NCBI GenBank assembly: GCA_045863555.1
Contig: BTUU01000021.1
Span: 1 to 64,000 of the forward strand
DNA length: 64,000 nucleotides
Direction of reading: 5' to 3'
Source: JACRLV01 sp045863555
GTDB lineage: Bacteria > Planctomycetota > Phycisphaerae > UBA1845 > Fen-1342
The notes beneath the pieces were generated by a model. It ran no database searches and was not told where the DNA came from. It saw nothing but the letters and a program-made list of their open reading frames with translations. Positions within the stretch are counted from its first letter, which is position 1; each line of letters begins with the position of its first letter. The position numbers and the translations under genes are program-made. This document shows positions 61,778-64,000 of this stretch, one piece after another.

Positions 61778-62383
61778 ATGGCAGTCGCGGGCGGAGCGAT
61801 GGCGGACCGATTTGAGGCAACGCTATCGCCGGCGCGCGCAGAATCCGCGGTGGAGACCGCCTTTGAGGCGTTCGTCGCAGGTCAGCTTGACCGTGTCAGG
61901 CGTCTGGCAGGGCGGCTTCTGGGTTGGCGGGGCGATGTTGAGGATGTGGTTCAGGACGTTTTCCTGTCGGTCTTTGAGCGGCGAACGGGGCTCGCGGAGA
62001 TCCGAGACCGTGAACGGTGGCTCACGACGCTCACCCTGAATGCGTGTCGCCGGCGGCATCGGCGAAACGCCCTCTGGCAGGCTTGTGTCGGGTGGCTCGG
62101 ACGGCGGATCGAGGAGAGCACGGTTCACCCAACCGGGCTGGAGTCCGACGAACGAAGCGAGCGGACCCGGCGCGCGGTCGCGAGCCTGCCCCAGTCGTAC
62201 CGGGAGGTCATCGTGCTTCGATACCTCGAAGAACTCGAAATCAGCGAGATCGCGTCGCTGGCCGGGGTGAGCGTGGATGCCGTCGCGGCGCGGCTTTCCC
62301 GCGGGCGGGCGATGCTGCGGGCGGCGCTGCCGGAGTTTGCAGGCGGGGCCGATGCTGAATCGGATGGGAGCGTGGAGCGATGA
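61778..62383 (+). CDS. ECF-type RNA polymerase sigma factor
   Basis: 201 residues from ATG 61778 (AGGA 8 bases upstream; ATG 61799 is an alternative). Region 2: FVAGQLDRVRRLAGRLLG, DVEDVVQDVFLSVFE, RDRERWLTTLTLNACRRRHRRN. Region 4: SLPQSYREVIVLRYLEELEISEIASLAGVSVDAVAARLSRGRAMLRAAL, a standard sigma4 helix-turn-helix. Sigma3 is absent, as in the ECF family. The stop overlaps the start of the next gene (ATGA), so it is translationally coupled to a likely anti-sigma factor. The group cannot be assigned by eye; extra-cytoplasmic stress response is the usual role. Confidence 0.9.
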   Translation: MAVAGGAMADRFEATLSPARAESAVETAFEAFVAGQLDRVRRLAGRLLGWRGDVEDVVQDVFLSVFERRTGLAEIRDRERWLTTLTLNACRRRHRRNALWQACVGWLGRRIEESTVHPTGLESDERSERTRRAVASLPQSYREVIVLRYLEELEISEIASLAGVSVDAVAARLSRGRAMLRAALPEFAGGADAESDGSVER

Positions 62384-63000
62384 ACGAGACCCGGCTGCGT
62401 GCGTTGCTTCGCGACGCGGATCAGGCGGTCGAAAAGACTTCGCCCGCGGCGGCGGAAATCGCGGCCGCGGTGCGGGGGCGCTGCCGGCGACGGGCTGATC
62501 GACGCCGGGACGCCCTGGGCGTGCTGGCGGCCGCCGCGTTGGCAGTAACGCTTTCAATTCCGAATCGAGCGCCGATCGCGCCCGTTACCGCGAATGTCAG
62601 CACGGGCGACGTGGCGCTCCAACGGCTGGTCGTCCAGAGCGGCCGCGAGGCGGAGGTGGCCACGATGGTCGTCCGGGAACTGCGAGCGCGGCGTGAGGCA
62701 GATCAGCGGGCCCGCCTGGCGGCGACGAGCCCCCCGGCAGAGGCGGCGCGCGTCGAGGCGGACATTGCGGCGAATCTGCTGCTCGGGCAGGCCCGCGTTT
62801 TCGCGGAACGCCCCGAGCTACGATCGGCGGCCGGGTGGCGGTGTGAATTGATCCTCGCCGCGTTTCCGGATTCGGCGGCGGCGAAGGAAGCGCGGCGGCT
62901 GCTGGATTCGAGCGGCCGATCGCAGCGCGGCGAATCGCCGATCGTGCGGCGCGGGGGCCGGACGACTCAGACGGACATTCTTCGTGGAGCAACGCTATGA
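62380..63000 (+). CDS. membrane-bound putative anti-sigma factor
   Basis: 206 residues. A cytoplasmic N-terminal part (RLRALLRDADQAVEKTSPAAAEIAAAVRG) followed by a basic stretch (RGRCRRRADRRRDALG), a single membrane helix (VLAAAALAVTLSIP, about 47-60) and a periplasmic Ala/Arg/Glu-rich helical region (VATMVVRELRARREADQRARL, QARVFAERPELRSAAG). No zinc-binding anti-sigma motif is visible. The coupling to the sigma gene by ATGA, and to the next gene by another ATGA, is the main argument for the role. Confidence 0.6.
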   Translation: MNETRLRALLRDADQAVEKTSPAAAEIAAAVRGRCRRRADRRRDALGVLAAAALAVTLSIPNRAPIAPVTANVSTGDVALQRLVVQSGREAEVATMVVRELRARREADQRARLAATSPPAEAARVEADIAANLLLGQARVFAERPELRSAAGWRCELILAAFPDSAAAKEARRLLDSSGRSQRGESPIVRRGGRTTQTDILRGATL

Positions 63001-64000
63001 ACAGTCAGACGTGTCTTCGAGCGATCCTGATCGGCGCGGCCCTGCTGGCATCGGCGGCGACGGCGGCCGGGCAGGAGGCCGCCCCGGAACGCGTGGTCTC
63101 GGTCCTGATGCGCGTTTCGCGCGGCGATGGCGACATGCCGATGAGCGGGGACTGGTTTCAGCGGATTCTTGCGAGCGAGGGCGTGCTGGGTCTGGCGAGC
63201 CGGCACGTCCTGAAACGCGACCCCGAGCCCGGCGAGATTCAACTCCACTTCATCGAGGCGCCGGAGCCGGGAGCGAAGGGAGAGGGCTCGCGGAATCCGA
63301 ATCAGATTTTCGGGACGGTGACGTTGATCTCCCGAAGCGAGAAGGTCAGCGTCGCGCAGCTCCGGGACATTGCGAAGCACCTGGGTACGCAACTCCAGGT
63401 CGTGGTCGAACGACTGACGGGCAGCGAGCGTGAACGGATGACGAAAGAGATCGACCGCTTTGCCAAGCGACGCGAAATGGCGCTCCAGGAGATCGAATCG
63501 CGGGAGGCGGAGCGGCGAGAGTTGCTTCGCGGCGCCGGAGCGGAGTTCTCGACCCGCGGCGACGCCGTCCGGCGGCTCGCCGAGGAACTGCAATCGCAGA
63601 AGGACGCGCTGGATCTGCAATTGACGGGGCAGCAGGCTCGCACGGAGGCGCTGACGCGACGGATCGCGGAGCTCGCCGCCGCGATAAAGCAGGCTGCGGA
63701 CAACGATGTCGTCGCGGCGGAGCTGACGCGGGTGCTGGAAGGCCGCGAGGCTGAATTGGCGATGGAGCAGAAGCGCGTCGAGGCGGGGCAGTCATCGCGA
63801 GAGATGCTCATGGAACGAATGTCGCAGGTCGCGCTGGCGCGGGTGGAGGTGCTTCGTGCCCGGAGCGCGGCCGGGGCCGGGCTCCAGGAGCAACTTGCCC
63901 GAATGAACGGGGATCTGGTGACCCTCTCCGTCGAGGCGGCCGAGGCGGAGGCTCGGCGCGCGTACGTCGAACGCCAACTGTCGCAATTTCGCGCGTACTC
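62997..64000 (+). CDS. secreted coiled-coil protein (partial, runs off window)
   Basis: The first about 334 residues are visible and the frame is open to the last base. A signal peptide (RAILIGAALLASAATAAGQ) is followed by a small beta region (VVSVLMRVSRGDGDM, EIQLHFIEAP, IFGTVTLISRSE) and, from about residue 120, a long charged helical stretch with heptad character (KEIDRFAKRREMALQEIESREAERRELL, RRIAELAAAIKQA, RMNGDLVTLSVEAAEAEARRAYV). It is probably an extracytoplasmic coiled coil. ATGA overlap with the preceding gene makes it the third member of the sigma operon. Its C-terminus and true length are unknown. Confidence 0.75.
   Translation, partial: MNSQTCLRAILIGAALLASAATAAGQEAAPERVVSVLMRVSRGDGDMPMSGDWFQRILASEGVLGLASRHVLKRDPEPGEIQLHFIEAPEPGAKGEGSRNPNQIFGTVTLISRSEKVSVAQLRDIAKHLGTQLQVVVERLTGSERERMTKEIDRFAKRREMALQEIESREAERRELLRGAGAEFSTRGDAVRRLAEELQSQKDALDLQLTGQQARTEALTRRIAELAAAIKQAADNDVVAAELTRVLEGREAELAMEQKRVEAGQSSREMLMERMSQVALARVEVLRARSAAGAGLQEQLARMNGDLVTLSVEAAEAEARRAYVERQLSQFRAY

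Overview
The window looks like a chromosome segment of a planctomycete, most likely of the Phycisphaerae-type lineages. The signs are a very GC-rich sequence, several secreted proteins ending in dockerin-like EF-hand pairs, H-x9-DG type prepilins (RxAFTLIELLVVxAIIALLISILLP), GH20 and GH10-like enzymes, a Tic20/DUF4870 protein, Gly-rich RRM proteins and an EF-G with the P-loop variant HIDSGKT known from spirochaete/planctomycete/mitochondrial-type EF-G. The assignment is inferred from protein style only; there is no rRNA in the window.

Layout. 1-2 kb: a 5'-truncated Rhs/YD-repeat remnant and an outer-membrane barrel protein. 2-7.4 kb: PolX divergent from a CPA-type cation/proton antiporter that overlaps a secreted esterase with a dockerin. 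7.5-11 kb: a fibronectin-like protein, a 21-bp tandem repeat, an Mrr-type restriction enzyme and a convergent HEPN-like protein (possible defence islet). 11-17.6 kb: a HAF-repeat dockerin protein, a cluster of palindromic repeats, an archaeal-type PheRS alpha chain carrying an in-frame palindromic repeat insertion, and a second defence-like islet (RhuM remnant, HARE-HTH/HrgA-like protein). 17.7-27.8 kb: secreted and carbohydrate-related genes (DUF5010-like, mannose-6-phosphate isomerase, ComEA-like HhH, a GH10-like protein that appears to lack both catalytic glutamates, GH20 hexosaminidase) and a pseudopilin. 27.9-30.5 kb: TetR regulator with two palindromes, divergent from a membrane-anchored MutS-like ATPase.

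30.5-41 kb: a long structured leader followed by a PilM-led operon with a tandem pair of paralogous membrane-anchored proteins, then two H-x9-DG prepilins. 41-49.6 kb: DUF1801 and YjbR proteins, a secreted metzincin-like protease, and an RND efflux pump with its adaptor, preceded by a good sigma-70 promoter flanked by palindromic operators. 49.7-57.9 kb: fusA (EF-G) with its own promoter and leader, a lipoprotein beside poly-C tracts, an HDOD-GGDEF diguanylate cyclase, RidA, a BI-1 family membrane protein and a B12-binding radical SAM enzyme. 58-64 kb: a PQQ-like propeller with dockerin, two RGG/GYG-rich proteins (zinc ribbon; RRM) with a J-like membrane protein between them, and an ECF sigma / membrane protein / coiled-coil operon running off the right edge.

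The most unusual items are the palindromic repeat spliced in frame into an archaeal-type pheS, the Mrr-HEPN pair beside a heptapeptide-coding repeat, the unassigned structured leader before pilM, the GH10-like pseudoenzyme and the duplicated pilus-locus genes. No rRNA, tRNA, CRISPR array or intact insertion sequence was recognised.
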